A DNA stretch of 64,000 nt from NCBI GenBank assembly GCA_026413255.1, contig JAOCZO010000023.1:103913-167912 (forward strand). The letters are read 5' to 3'. A program made the position numbers and the translations under genes. The stretch is from Fereydounia khargensis (lineage: Eukaryota > Basidiomycota > Ustilaginomycetes > Urocystidales > Fereydouniaceae). Below, one piece after another: positions 11,206 to 20,912 of this stretch; the first letter of the stretch is position 1; each line of letters starts with the position of its first letter. The notes below the pieces were generated by a model that was not told the DNA's origin, did not search any database, and saw only the letters and a list, made by a program, of their open reading frames with translations.

Positions 11206-11710
11206 GGCATACAGTACGTTATCAACGGTGCTCGTGACCAAAGCGAGTGCCACTCTCCGTTTAGCTCCGAAAGAGGCTGAATTGGCTTGCAATTCCTAGC
11301 TCGAAAAAGCTCCGGTTGACAACGCCTCTTGTGGGAAAAATCGAAAGTTAGCCTACTCGAAACCTGCACATGCGTATACTTACAATGTGAAACGGCACAA
11401 AAAGGGCAAGCCTGCCTATCCCTGACGCCGTACCACGACCAGAGCACCAAGAAATCACGTTCTTTCCATGTAGGCTCGATATCTACTGTACATTGAGGCT
11501 CAATACGAAATCACGGAAATGAGGTGAGATGGTGGCGTCTCTGGACAAAAGGTCGGAAGTCACATGTCGAGGTCTCTGAGCAGGGTCCTTTGTTGAATAG
11601 CGACTGAGCATCAAGTATATCTAGTGGCTTGTTGGCGGGAGTCTTGTCGCTCTTCATCGAGGACCTCAAGTCTCTCTTCGCCTAGCATCCAAACTCTTCA
11701 GCACAGCAAC
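11206..11710. other. Intergenic region with a possible minus-strand exon relic
   Basis: Palindromic ATACAGTACGT (11209-11219) and CTACTGTACAT (11483-11493) lie here. On the minus strand near 11460-11384 a frame reads NVISWCSGRGTASGIGRL and meets a GTAAGT donor, resembling an exon 1, but it has no ATG and a spacing error in the core, so I treat it as a relic at best. Confidence 0.4.
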
Positions 11711-12034
11711 ATGGCCTACAGCCACGAGTCAGGTTTTACGATCGGTGACTGGGTTATGTGGAAGGATTCGACCGGCCACCACGAGGGCAGGATCGTGCTC
11801 GTGAGCAGTGTTCCCCCAAAAAACGGTGACAAGACAACAGAATTCTGACACACAGATTGAATTGGGTTGACCTCGGATGTGCAGTTTGATTCGCGACACA
11901 TCGCTAGGGTTCTTTCGGGAGGACAGATGGTGAGCCAAACCGTTACCCAGTGATCAAAGGAGCATTCTGGCTGAACGCTGCCCGTTGCACTTTCTCAGTA
12001 CTGCGTCAACGTGAGCTATCTCCAACTTGCCTGA
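11711..12034 (+). CDS. Small three-exon SH3-like array protein, member 3
   Basis: Exons are 11711-11800, 11885-11929 and 11999-12034, all joined in phase 0, giving 56 residues. Exon 1 encodes the clear core FTIGDWVMWKDSTGHHEGRI and ends before GTGAGC. Exon 2 encodes FDSRHIARVLSGGQM between TGCAG and GTGAGC. Exon 3 encodes YCVNVSYLQLA and the stop after TCTCAG. Introns are 84 and 69 bases. Hydrophobic residues alternate as in four short beta strands, and the GDxVxW turn fits an SH3- or Tudor-like barrel; this fold is inference. The protein is neutral to slightly basic, with no signal peptide. Function unknown. Confidence 0.75.
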
Positions 12035-12866
12035 CCTCTGGCAAGTTCCGAGCGCAGGCGGACTCATCTCACAAAGCGTCACCGGCTCTTCCTACCGAGG
12101 CGTAACGTAAAGCGACTCATGGCTCCTCTCCGGTTCACTTCGCGTCCATACGAAAAAGAGAAAAGAAAAAAAAAAGTCGTGGTCAATGTACCCTACTTGT
12201 CGCAAGCCGTCTTGTGGGTCGCTCGGCCCTAAGCGGGCTCAAATCGATCCCTTTCGGTCCCAGCTGCTTACTAAAAGGGCTCCGGCCGGAACCGATACCC
12301 TTTGTTGTGCAATTCATGAGTGTCTGACTTAGGCTCAGGGGCGAGAGGACCCCATCAACCGACTATGCTTTGGCCAAAGGGCAGTAGTAAAGTACAGTAG
12401 CTTTGCCCAGCACATGAAGCACGGGGCGTAAAATGCGCCACATTGACTTTCCTTCAACAGCTGGACAAAGAGGTAGCATCAGAGCGCTCTGCTTCGTGTC
12501 TGCGCATCCCGGAGATAGGACGGCGAGACTTATCCTGCGCATTCGTTACATCATAACGGTGGGGTCGTCCTTTGTCCTCGTGACTTCCTGGCCAGCTGGG
12601 CAATTGATCCACTCGAGCGATAAGGCTCATCTTGATTAGATTCAAACAAGGCTCATTGTATCATGCTCACGCACGGCGTCGCGTCCACCTTATTCGGTGA
12701 GGACCCAAGCCTACCCGGGGCAACCATAGCGTCGGGGTTGGAATCAGATGACTCTCTCGTGATATAAAGTCATGCAATGGTGGCGATCCAGTGGCGAGCA
12801 GAAAAGAGCAATTCTCTCAAACCCAACCCTCTTTCCACAAAGAAGCTCCTACACGCCCTCACAGCT
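12035..12866. other. Intergenic region between array members 3 and 4
   Basis: An 830-base stretch without a supported gene. It holds an A-rich run near 12155-12177 and AGTACAGTAGC near 12393. A minus-strand piece near 12640 (SLIARVDQL) resembles an exon 2 but has no partners. Confidence 0.5.
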
Positions 12867-13176
12867 ATGCATCAATTTGCTAAGGGACAGCACGTCTGGT
12901 GGCTCAGCCCTCAGGGTTGCGTCCGCAGCGGCTTCTTCATCGAGGTGAGTGACACGTCTAAGATCATGCCGTAACAGCATTTTTACTGATACGAGAATCT
13001 TCTCGGCTCTGATAGTATGTTGAAGATGATCTATGCCGAGTGGAACACAAGGACTTCGGCATTGTGAGCACACTCAGCCACTTCTCCTCACTTGTACAGA
13101 CTTGGAAGCCAAACTGACTGTCAGTTGTGTGGCTGGGCAGCTCATTCTCGAGGCCTTCAAGCTGCATCCTCAGTAG
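12867..13176 (+). CDS. Small three-exon SH3-like array protein, member 4
   Basis: Exons are 12867-12944, 13016-13063 and 13141-13176, phase 0, 53 residues. Exon 1 reads MHQFAKGQHVWWLSPQGCVR and then SGFFIE, a textbook family core (F-x-x-G-x-x-V-x-W, ending G-F-F-x-x) before GTGAGT. Exon 2 encodes YVEDDLCRVEHKDFGI and exon 3 LILEAFKLHPQ followed by TAG. The acceptors are ATAG and GGCAG and the introns 71 and 77 bases. A longer upstream frame starts at 12777, but the ATG at 12867 gives the same start position as members 5, 6 and 9. Function unknown. Confidence 0.75.
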
Positions 13177-13640
13177 CAGCTTTCTCGCTCTCGCGGCTCG
13201 TTTCAACGTGTGTCCGTCTACGAAGAGCCGACAGGCGTACCGGCGGAACTTCCGATCTCGGGGAGCGCCCAGCGACTCAATGTGACTCAAGAACTCAAAT
13301 GAGCGCATGACGTGATAGGCAGCTTCCGCTCCAGCGTTCGAACAGCTGCTACTCAGAGAGCTTTGACTGATGACCAGAGTCCATGTAGTGCATCACAGCC
13401 TGACCCTAGCCCGAAAAATCTAGAAAAGCCGCCGAATGACGTATTGCTCGTCTCAGATACAGTGAGCTGTGCCACAACGAAGACAAAGGGTCTAAGGCTC
13501 TCGCTCTGCTACACACACTGTACGAGCTACTTGACAACGGGCTGTTGTCTCAGTTTGTGCACGGGGCTGAATATGGTCCACTTCCCGGCAGATGCCGAGC
13601 CTGCTGAGGGTCTCGTGCCGAGTTAGCCCCGCTCAGCATA
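13177..13640. other. Intergenic region left of the MITE, with weak exon-like pieces
   Basis: Two pieces have splice-like borders: one ending NDVLLVSDT before GTGAGC near 13461, and one starting FVHGAEYG after CTCAG near 13554. They resemble exons 2 and 3 of the array genes but I find no exon 1, so no gene is called. Confidence 0.4.
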
Positions 13641-14062
13641 CTCGTTTTTTCACTGACGCATGGACACGGTGACTAGCTTGCAAGGGTCGATTGTGGACAG
13701 CGCCGAGTGATCCGTTATGAGAAGTCAAGGAGACATCAAGCAATTGTGGACGGTGTTTCATTCAATTATGGACAATGTGTGTGTACGCAAATCAAGTTGA
13801 AGGGTGTCCGCGCGCGCACCCTAGCTGAGCGCTCTCAACGTGTCTGCGCGCACACCCTCCAGTCCATGGATCAGCGTGCTCGCGCGCGCACCCTCAATTC
13901 AAATCAAAATCAGCGTAGACACACACGCTGCTCGCAATTGACTGGAACATTGTTCGCAATTGACTGATGCCTCCTGGACTCTTCATAACGGATCGCTCGG
14001 CGCCGTCCACAATTGACCTTTGCATGTTAATCACCGTGTCCAGACGTCAGTGAAAAAACGAG
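13641..14062. mobile_element. MITE-like non-autonomous DNA element with long terminal inverted repeats
   Basis: The ends are perfect inverted repeats of 18 bases (CTCGTTTTTTCACTGACG at 13641-13658 and its complement at 14045-14062). The inverted similarity continues inward for roughly 120 bases with scattered differences; TGGACACGGTGA and GATCCGTTATGA are shared by both arms. The element is flanked by TA on each side (13639-13640 and 14063-14064), as expected for a TA target-site duplication of the Tc1/mariner superfamily. At 422 bp it has no transposase. The middle (about 13800-13925) contains diverged repeats of a GCGCGCACCCT-containing unit. TA duplication of two bases alone is weak, but the long inverted arms are clear. 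Confidence 0.8.
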
Positions 14063-14382
14063 TACTTAGTTTGCGAATGTTAATTTCGGGGTGTGCCGTA
14101 TCCTAGTTCACCAGCTGGGAAACCCTTGAGGCAGAGCCAAAAAAACAGCATGGTTGACGACTTTAACGACCAGCTGAAGCCGACGACTCGTGACCTCGAG
14201 ATCCTTTCAGGATATGATAGCCTTCAACCAGGTCACAATGGTCAGCAGACATTCTTTGTGCAGGCGTCTGCGCAGAAACAAAAGGTTAAGTAGACGAGCA
14301 ACTGTGGCTCACGACCACTGGAACAAAACCGAATACAAGCAAGCCACAGAGACGCAGGAGGAACAAATTAGCTGACGACAAG
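14063..14382. other. Intergenic region right of the MITE
   Basis: A 320-base stretch. A short frame at 14150-14293 (MVDDFNDQL...) lacks the family core and I cannot support it as a gene. Confidence 0.5.
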
Positions 14383-14835
14383 ATGTACACGTTCAGGCCG
14401 GGTCAACGAGTGTTCTGGTTCGAAGGCAGAGACTGCAAACGTGGGCTTTTCGTCTCGGTAGGTGATTCTTTCTATTCTGCTCCTTTTCCACCCACAACCG
14501 TCTCACGGCCGAAAAAACAATCAATGCAGTACACCAGCGGCGGGAGGCGCGCGAAGGTGCGAATAGGAATCTATCCCCAGGTAAGTGAGTGGAATCGAAA
14601 GGCTTGTGCCAGACCGTCTCTGACTTCAGCCCCGAACAATCACGTACGCCTCCAAAAGACATACTTTGAAGTGATAGTGAGTGTGAAGCGTGGACGCAGC
14701 CGAATCGTCAGAACCAGCAACGCCCAAGCTTTTGCGTCAGACAGGGAAAAGCGTACTCAATGGCTCTTGTTCGTTCCCATCAAGGTTGAGGTGGATACCC
14801 TTCTGCTTCAGCCAGACCATGACTACAGCGACTGA
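14383..14835 (+). CDS. Small SH3-like array protein, member 5
   Basis: Exon 1 (14383-14457) encodes MYTFRPGQRVFWFEGRDCKR then GLFVS, a perfect family core, before GTAGGT. Exon 2 (14530-14580) encodes YTSGGRRAKVRIGIYPQ and ends at GTAAGT. The best exon 3 is 14785-14835 (VEVDTLLLQPDHDYSD), after an AAG acceptor. That gives 57 residues, but it implies a second intron of 204 bases, longer than in the sister genes, so an extra exon is possible. Unusually, the whole span is one open frame of 150 codons, so an unspliced message would also be translated to the same stop. Function unknown; exons 1 and 2 are well supported and exon 3 less so. Confidence 0.65.
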   Translation: MYTFRPGQRVFWFEGRDCKRGLFVSVGDSFYSAPFPPTTVSRPKKQSMQYTSGGRRAKVRIGIYPQVSEWNRKACARPSLTSAPNNHVRLQKTYFEVIVSVKRGRSRIVRTSNAQAFASDREKRTQWLLFVPIKVEVDTLLLQPDHDYSD

Positions 14836-15644
14836 AGCCGATCTGATCCGGCCAGCGCCTTCTCTAGTGGCCAAGATCGAGACCGTCAGCCACCTTAGTT
14901 TCCGTCATGGTGCCATACATCAGAGAGGCTGACGCCCTACACCGGTTCAAGCTTTCCAAAGTCTACCCAGTCAGCTCATCTCCACCTAAACCCTCGGCGA
15001 CGAGCGTTTCCTCCGTGTTCTTTGCACTTTAGCATGAATGAATCGAACCTTTCACGAAGCGAAACTTTACGCAGACGATTGCTAGCCAGCTCGGACGTTT
15101 CTGTGCCTTGGGCAAACCTGGCCACTTTGACTTACAGCACAGGTCTCCATCAACACCTTATCAGGCTCATTCGTCCTCGTGATCTAGGCTTCGTCTTCAG
15201 ACTCCTCACCGACTGACTGTGCGCGGCTGTATCTCGATAAGTTGGGCTCCGCACCCTTCGCCCGACCAGGCTTTATGAAGTCACTAGCTGTTGACTGAAG
15301 CTGTTCCGGAAAGTGGCTAATTCTGATCGATGTAGGTTGCTGTAACTGAGGTCAACGTCCTTTTCCAGGCGTAGTGGCCGAGGCGAGGCTTGAGTCGTGA
15401 GCAGCCTGCACCTGAAGAGTCCCCAGAGGAAATCGAGACTGCACAGAGCTGAATCGCTTCTATCATCACGAATGTACAGTAGAGGGGCTGTGAGCGACCT
15501 TTGTTACTTAAAAACGTATCTTTCACTCCCGCAGGACTCCCAATGCCAACCATCAACACGGCTCAAGTGCCGACTTCCTCGATCACAGCCATCTTTCCGT
15601 TTGACCCTCCATTCCTCCGACACCGCAAGCAAGCAAGACTCGGT
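14836..15644. other. Intergenic region with an orphan exon-3-like piece
   Basis: At 15336-15374, after a GATGTAG acceptor, a short frame encodes VAVTEVNVLFQA and a stop, matching the size and pattern of exon 3 in the array. I find no exon 1 with the core upstream, so this looks like a remnant of a lost copy. A CAGTAGAG palindrome half lies near 15475. Confidence 0.45.
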
Positions 15645-16066
15645 ATGGGCTTCGTTGCGGGAGATCGTGTCGCCTGGATAGAAAATGGCAAGGAAGCCAA
15701 GGCGACCTTTGTCGAGGTGCGTATTGAGACCAGGCCTGTCCTGCGCACTTTGGTCGTATAGGAAGAATACAGTACTTACGGCAACTTGGACCCTATGCTG
15801 TACGCTTGATTTTGATCCTTTTTCACGCAGTACGTCAACAACTGGCAGGCAAAAGTCAGTCTTGGTCGTTACTGCTTCGTAAGTTACAGCTCGCGATGGT
15901 CATTCAGCAGAAGAGATCTCGCCCGGTGAGGCTGACACACTCCTACTGACACCTGTCAAACCGACTCGCTTAAAACCGGCTGTGTCGCGTTAAATCGTGA
16001 TCCATGGCGATGCAGATACTGCTCGACGCAAGCGTACTTTACTACGACCTCCAATCCAGTCAGTGA
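15645..16066 (+). CDS. Small three-exon SH3-like array protein, member 6
   Basis: Exons are 15645-15716, 15831-15878 and 16016-16066, phase 0, 56 residues. Exon 1 encodes MGFVAGDRVAWIENGKEAKA and TFVE before GTGCGT: the GDRVAW core is intact but the usual glycine before the final F is Ala-Thr. Exon 2 encodes YVNNWQAKVSLGRYCF before GTAAGT. Exon 3, after GATGCAG, encodes ILLDASVLYYDLQSSQ and a stop. A longer frame could start at 15543, but the ATG at 15645 matches the start position of other members. Introns are 114 and 137 bases; the first contains ATACAGTACTT. Function unknown. Confidence 0.7.
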
Positions 16067-16867
16067 GAGATCGAACAGAGTGGGTCGATACGATGAGAGC
16101 GGGAAGGAAGCGGACTCAAGATCCGGTGTCTTGGAAAAGGCACTTACTGTACTTCGCCCGATTGGAAGCGGGTTCATTTTCTCCCTCGTCAGGGTGCGGG
16201 ACGCTCTCGGCCGGAACGCGACATTTCCTCTTCGCTTTTTCCTCTTTCATTCATTGATTCATACCCTGCCCGATCCTGTAGCTTCAATCTCCTACGAAAG
16301 AAGCGCTACCCTCCATTCGGTAGATGCAGTATAGTGTAGCTACATAATCTCGAGTCGAGTTCGCGGTTGCGTCGTCCCCAAACTGCGAGCTTTCGAAAAG
16401 ATTGGTTGTCACAATTTGTTTCGTTGGCAGGTCTTCCCTGCGCTTGAGACTCTCTTCTACAGTATAGTTTCAGTTTAAAGCTGCCAGCCAACTGAAAGTA
16501 TGGAGCGTGCCAATTCACACGACCGGAAGAATAAGGAAATAGACCTCGCGACGACGGAGAACTTTTCTCGCGCGTGACTCGCAAGCAGGCTTCCACAAGC
16601 TCGTTGTTGCTGCCTGTGTTACTGTGCTTCATGGACCTCAGATTTCAGGATGCTGTTATAGGTGAATGTGACCTTATACTTTCAGCTTGTGAGGAAAACT
16701 GCGATAAAAGAGAGAGGGTGTGGAAAGGGACACGATGCAACGAGCAACGCCTCTGATTCTACAGTACCCCTTGTTCCGTACCATCTGCGCGTTGCGTCGG
16801 AAGCATTGCACGCGCATCCATCAGACGATTTCCTCGAACACAACGTTGTCGGATTTCAGCGACGCGA
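16067..16867. other. Intergenic region with TACTGTA-type palindromes
   Basis: About 800 bases without a supported gene. It has TTACTGTACTT near 16145, CTACAGTATAG near 16459 and CTACAGTACC near 16759. Frames on both strands lack the family core and other motifs. Confidence 0.5.
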
Positions 16868-17503
16868 ATGACTACCTGGGGTCAGTTCCGGGATGGCGAT
16901 CGGGTCCAGTGGTTTGAAGATGGGAAGCGTCAGCACGGGATATTCCTCAGCGTAAGTCTCCTCAGTCGCCCAAGCGGTTGTGACTCTGGCCTCTCAGAAG
17001 ACAGGTGTGATTAGAACGCTAACGCAGGTCTGATGGCCACCAGTCATACGCAGGAATTGCTGAAGTAATGTGTGTGAACACTCGCCAAAAGGTGGGTATC
17101 AGTTCGGAGGCCACTTCTCCAGTACGTCCAGCGAAACTGACCAGCTATTCACGGACATACTGTAACTCTCGACGTGGACGATCCGGACTGAGCCCAGCAC
17201 TTTATCAGAGTGTGTGAACTTCGCCATTTCGACCACGAATACGAAAGCGACGAGGGGGAAAGTAACGGCGGCGATCGAGACGATGAAAGCGAGGAGGAAG
17301 CGGAGATGCCAGGCGACGACACAGACGCAGAGGGAGAAGTTGACCCCAATTGGGAGGGTCACGAGGAGGATGCTGAGGGCGAGGTTGATCCGAATTGGGA
17401 GGGCGATGACCAGGACGCTGAGGGAGAGGTTGATCCAGACTGGCAAGGCGACGACGATGATGAAGCTCAGTCCGGGGCTGATTCGAGTAACCACAGTCAC
17501 TAG
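16868..17503 (+). CDS. SH3-like array protein with acidic 15-residue repeats, member 7
   Basis: Exons are 16868-16951, 17044-17091 and 17198-17503, phase 0, giving 145 residues, the longest of the family. Exon 1 encodes FRDGDRVQWFEDGKRQHGIF, a perfect core, before GTAAGT. Exon 2 encodes SYAGIAEVMCVNTRQK before GTGGGT. Exon 3 starts after a CCCAG acceptor with HFIRVCELRHF, the usual last strand, then runs into a strongly acidic tail. The tail has three tandem 15-residue units of type DAEGEVDPNWEGxxx (45-bp repeats at 17324-17368, 17369-17413 and 17414-17458). So one member of the array has gained a long acidic domain, which could bind basic partners such as histones or ribosomal proteins (inference). 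Confidence 0.75.
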
Positions 17504-17963
17504 CGAAAAAATCATGGCTGACGCCTGGAGACCCACTAGGCCCTAGGATAAACCAGTGCGCTTACCAATTATCCCCAAAACATGCTTGTGCGGCTTGTTG
17601 CGGGCAGTTACCGACAAAGCCTAACCCAAAGAGCTCCCACCATCGATTCTCTCTCGTTTAGGAATTTCAAATTGAGCTGGGTTCGGTTGCTGAGCTCACC
17701 TCCACAGACCAACGAAATGAGGTGGACTTCGCAACGCAGGCTATCGACTGAGCCATGACGATTGAAAGCAAATAGCCTTGGCCGTAACCGGGGTCCGAGG
17801 CGGAACGGTCTACCGCTCGGTGATCGCCGGATCTCGGACTGCCGATGAGACGTGGCTTGACCTTGGCTTGTCTCCGCTCATCACTCATGAGCGATTGGAT
17901 TGACCGTTGAGGGGCGCTCTGATCAAGGGGGTGTGCTAATTACGTACATCGTCAAACAAGTCA
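17504..17963. other. Intergenic region between members 7 and 8
   Basis: A 460-base stretch. I see no supported gene, repeat or RNA in it. Confidence 0.5.
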
Positions 17964-18242
17964 ATGGCCGGGTGTGCTTGTGGCGAGCAAGTAGACAATG
18001 AATCTCAATTCAGACGCTGCCCAGCATTCTCGTCTTACAATGCCAGGGGTGAGGCAAGTGACAAGGTTGTGTCCATCGACAATTACGCGGGAAAGGTTGG
18101 TATTGGCCATTTGTCGCGACCATGTAGTGTATCATACGGGTGCCATTTTTTTGATGAGCTTCGGAACATAGCGAACGTTGCAAATCACTTTCAATCGCAG
18201 TGGGACCTGATAACCGTCACCACCAGCCTCTCCAGAGACTAA
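17964..18242 (+). CDS. Divergent small array protein, member 8 (first intron absent)
   Basis: A continuous first part (17964-18095, 44 codons, MAGCACGEQV...) covers what other members split into exons 1 and 2; the second half begins with the usual tyrosine (YNARGEASDKVVSIDNYAGK). It then meets a weak GTTGGT donor. The last exon (18201-18242) follows CGCAG and encodes WDLITVTTSLSRD. The spliced product has 57 residues. The family tryptophan is missing (GEQVDN), so this copy is diverged or decaying. The intron keeps frame and has no stop, so an unspliced 92-residue product is also possible. Confidence 0.4.
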   Translation: MAGCACGEQVDNESQFRRCPAFSSYNARGEASDKVVSIDNYAGKVGIGHLSRPCSVSYGCHFFDELRNIANVANHFQSQWDLITVTTSLSRD

Positions 18243-18479
18243 ATTAAAAACATGTTGTGGTATCCGATGACAATACAACGGACGGAAATGGCTGACAGGC
18301 TCTCCGAGGATGCTTTTAGAAACAGACCTTTCGGCAGCTCAATGGCAAAGCTTACAGCATCAATGGCACGACAACTCTTTCAGACTCGTAAGGTACAAAA
18401 TCTGAGCGGTTGGTCTCTCCATCTGTCTCTTTACTCCTCGTTCGTACCTCCTCGAGCTGTATTGTGGACTGAACGAAAC

Positions 18480-18832
18480 ATGCCGAGACGACCGCCTGAT
18501 CCGGACTCAATCTTTATCGGGGACACCATCCGCTTCTTCTTCCAAGGACGTTTCGGATCCGGTATCATCATCGGTGTAAGTCTGGATCTTGGGGATACAG
18601 TACTTCGGCGGGTATTTGTCTTGGTGGCATAAATTGACTGCGGCCGTGCTGATTGACGTTCCTTAGATATCTCGTTCGCTCATCTACAGGGTTCACGACT
18701 TGGAAACGAAAGAAGTGGTAAGCTGGTAATCAATCAGCAACGCCGCGCCAACGACCCAAGGCTCACTGACTCCCGCTTTTTTCTGGCATGTCACCACAGA
18801 TTGAGATCGAGTTCGAGCACATGATTTTCTAG
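18480..18832 (+). CDS. Small three-exon SH3-like array protein, member 9
   Basis: Exons are 18480-18575, 18667-18717 and 18800-18832, phase 0, 59 residues. Exon 1 has a proline-rich leader (MPRRPPDPDS) and the core IFIGDTIRFFFQGRFGSGII then IG, with Phe in place of Trp. Exon 2 (ISRSLIYRVHDLETKEV) is bounded by CTTAG and GTAAGC. Exon 3 encodes IEIEFEHMIF and TAG after CACAG. Introns are 91 and 82 bases; the first holds ATACAGTACTT. An in-frame upstream extension to 18252 exists but has no counterpart in the family. Function unknown. Confidence 0.7.
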
Positions 18833-19159
18833 CCAATGGACTCAGGATAAGATAACGAGGATACCCTCTAGATCCGACGTGCTCCGGAGCGTCATGCGAG
18901 ACCCTTCCATCCCCATGTCCCCCTCAGATCCCTCTCCAGGCCTCCTACGAATTTGAAGACTGTTCACCTCACAGACTCAGACAGGCAAAGCTCCTTACCC
19001 CTTTTTCTGAGAAACATGAAGGCTTTTTGAACATTTCGATCGTGCGGGAGGGATTGTATGAAACACCACAGCTACCTCAACGCCGTCTGACGGAGCTTTC
19101 AACGCTGGCAGTGAGTAGAAAGAGAAAGTCTCGAGTGACCCTACGCTGGTTCCACCTCT
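18833..19159. other. Convergent intergenic region, members 9 and 10
   Basis: The 327 bases between two converging array genes should hold both 3' UTRs. I see no coding frame or repeat. Confidence 0.5.
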
Positions 19160-19498
19160 CTATTCGCTGTCTGACGAAGTGAATGAATCGGAGAAGGCAT
19201 CTGCATCGGCACCTCGTAACTTGGTGCTCTTGATGCGCCACTGTAAACATGTGAGAAAGCAAGTTAAGGAAGTGATGAAGATAACGAGAGTTTAGGAAAG
19301 ACATCATGCAGTACCTTGGAGCCAGCAGAGTCTTCAACCCAAGCCCAGGGCCAGTCGGAATACTGTGCAAAGGGAGGTCAGAATCTGTTATCAGACTTGA
19401 GGCGCGAAGGAAAGGTAAAAACTCACGCCCAGAAAGGTGCCGTACTTGCACTCTCCACTCGACATCCACTTGACCCTTTCTCCGGGAGCGAAAGCCAT
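19160..19498 (-). CDS. Small three-exon SH3-like array protein, member 10
   Basis: Exons are 19498-19427, 19362-19315 and 19240-19160, phase 0, 66 residues. Exon 1 encodes MAFAPGERVKWMSSGECKYG then TFLG, a perfect core, before GTGAGT. Exon 2 encodes YSDWPWAWVEDSAGSK, between CACAG and GTACTG. Exon 3, after TTACAG, encodes WRIKSTKLRGADADAFSD and a short Ser/Asp-rich acidic end. Introns are 64 and 74 bases. The acidic tail is a smaller version of that in member 7. From here the array runs on the minus strand. Function unknown. Confidence 0.75.
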
Positions 19499-20165
19499 CT
19501 CTGACGTAGGAATTCTGAGGAAGATGGGGCCTGTGATGTCGATGCGGCGATGATCGCGCTTATATATTGTGCAGGACAGACGGAGGGTGGACTGGAAAGT
19601 GTAAGAACGAGTCTGATTTCTGGCAGACTCTTTTCAGATGCCAGTGCGAAAAGGTGTCACACCCTGGAAGTTTATTTTCCTGCACAGTCACTTGACAAGG
19701 CCCTCATAAAGTTGATGAGCACCTGCCCTAGACGGAACGCAGTGGCTAGTAGCTGTAGGTGCAGTGCTGCGCGAATCCCATCGCATTGAAATTACCGTCC
19801 TTGAAGAGGCTTTCTTGAGCATCCATGTCGAGGTACGAAGAAGAAACGCGATTGTACAGAAGGTCTAGGTACATTGGCTGCGTATCTCCGATCTCATTTT
19901 TCTCCGTTAAGGGACGCAGCACGTACGAGACGGCACACTATACATGCTAGTGCTTCAGCTTTTCTTCCTGCGTAGTGAGTTGTCACATCAGTCGTGCTGT
20001 TGGATCAGGAGGTGGACAGAATGAGCATCATGGAGAGAGGAAAGAGCCTAATTGTACAACATTGAAGGTCAAGGGGGCAGAACCTCTTTTGAAAAGCTGA
20101 GCACGCGCTCCATGAGGGACGAGGGTCACGCAGTGATCCAAATGAGACAACCAGAAGAGTTGGGC
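19499..20165. other. Intergenic region between members 10 and 11
   Basis: A 667-base stretch with no frame carrying the family core. No RNA gene or repeat is evident. Confidence 0.5.
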
Positions 20166-20517
20166 TCAGGGGTAGGGCGTATCTCGAAGCTTTTTCAACC
20201 CCCAGACCCTTCGATTCAACTGCTCGTAAGGCAACATTGTCAGTTGACGACAGATCAAGATCACATGGCCAAGATGTTGAGGGCTTCGGGGAGCAGCCGA
20301 AGGAAATGATAACTCACCAGAACGTTGCTCCCATACACACGAAGCCTGACAAAATCTCCGTCAAGATACTGTTTGGACCGGTCAGATCGAGGGGAAAAGA
20401 GATTCGAATGGCAGTCGTGCTTACCTTTTCAAAGACGCATATCACCTTTTTGTCATTTTCGTAAAAGAAAACCAATTGACCAGAGAAGAAGAAGGTCATA
20501 TCGGGTCGTGACGCCAT
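20166..20517 (-). CDS. Small three-exon SH3-like array protein, member 11
   Basis: Exons are 20517-20425, 20368-20318 and 20219-20166, phase 0, 65 residues. Exon 1 encodes TFFFSGQLVFFYENDKKVIC then VFEK; the core is G-Q-L-V-F-F, with Phe replacing Trp. Exon 2 encodes YLDGDFVRLRVYGSNVL between ACAG and GTGAGT. Exon 3, after GAGCAG, encodes LNRRVWGLKKLRDTPYP. The frame of exon 1 stays open upstream to an ATG at 20859, which would add a 114-residue Ser/Thr-rich leader (MDPRNIYGIK...); I prefer the ATG at 20517 because it matches the other members. Introns are 56 and 98 bases. Confidence 0.7.
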
Positions 20518-20912
20518 CTCTCGTGACTTTGATCCGCTCAAGGACTCGGAATTGAACAAAGAAGGCGAATGCTGAGCAGGTAAGGGTGACTGTGTCGATA
20601 GGACAGTTGTGGTAGCCTGGTCGTATGTGGCAAGACGGGCGTGACCTGAACCTTGGCGAATGTCGATAGGTGTCCGAGATCGCCTTTCTGAAGAGCTCGA
20701 GATGCTAAAGGCCCTCTGAAAACTGATATGCTCTAGCTTTGTCGTGTTGGGGCTCACCAAGAAGTGGTCCGAAGTGGCATTTCCAAAGGTACGCCTTCCA
20801 GGGCGAGCGTGGTGGCCAGAATGACTGGGTTTGATGCCGTAAATGTTCCTTGGATCCATTTCCGATCCCTAGGCACTTCGTTGACTGAAGGCTTTGGTAG
20901 CCTGGAAGAAGC

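Noticed and set aside
11384-11460. Minus-strand frame NVISWCSGRGTASGIGRL before a GTAAGT, like exon 1 of an array gene
   Set aside because: No ATG before an in-frame stop, the core spacing is off by one residue, and no exon 2 or 3 follows. Kept only as a possible relic.
12454-12645. Minus-strand piece SLIARVDQL resembling exon 2 of the array family
   Set aside because: No flanking exons with the core and no good donor in phase 0.
13707-13967. 86-codon frame inside the MITE
   Set aside because: It is made of the element's own repeats and has no transposase motif.
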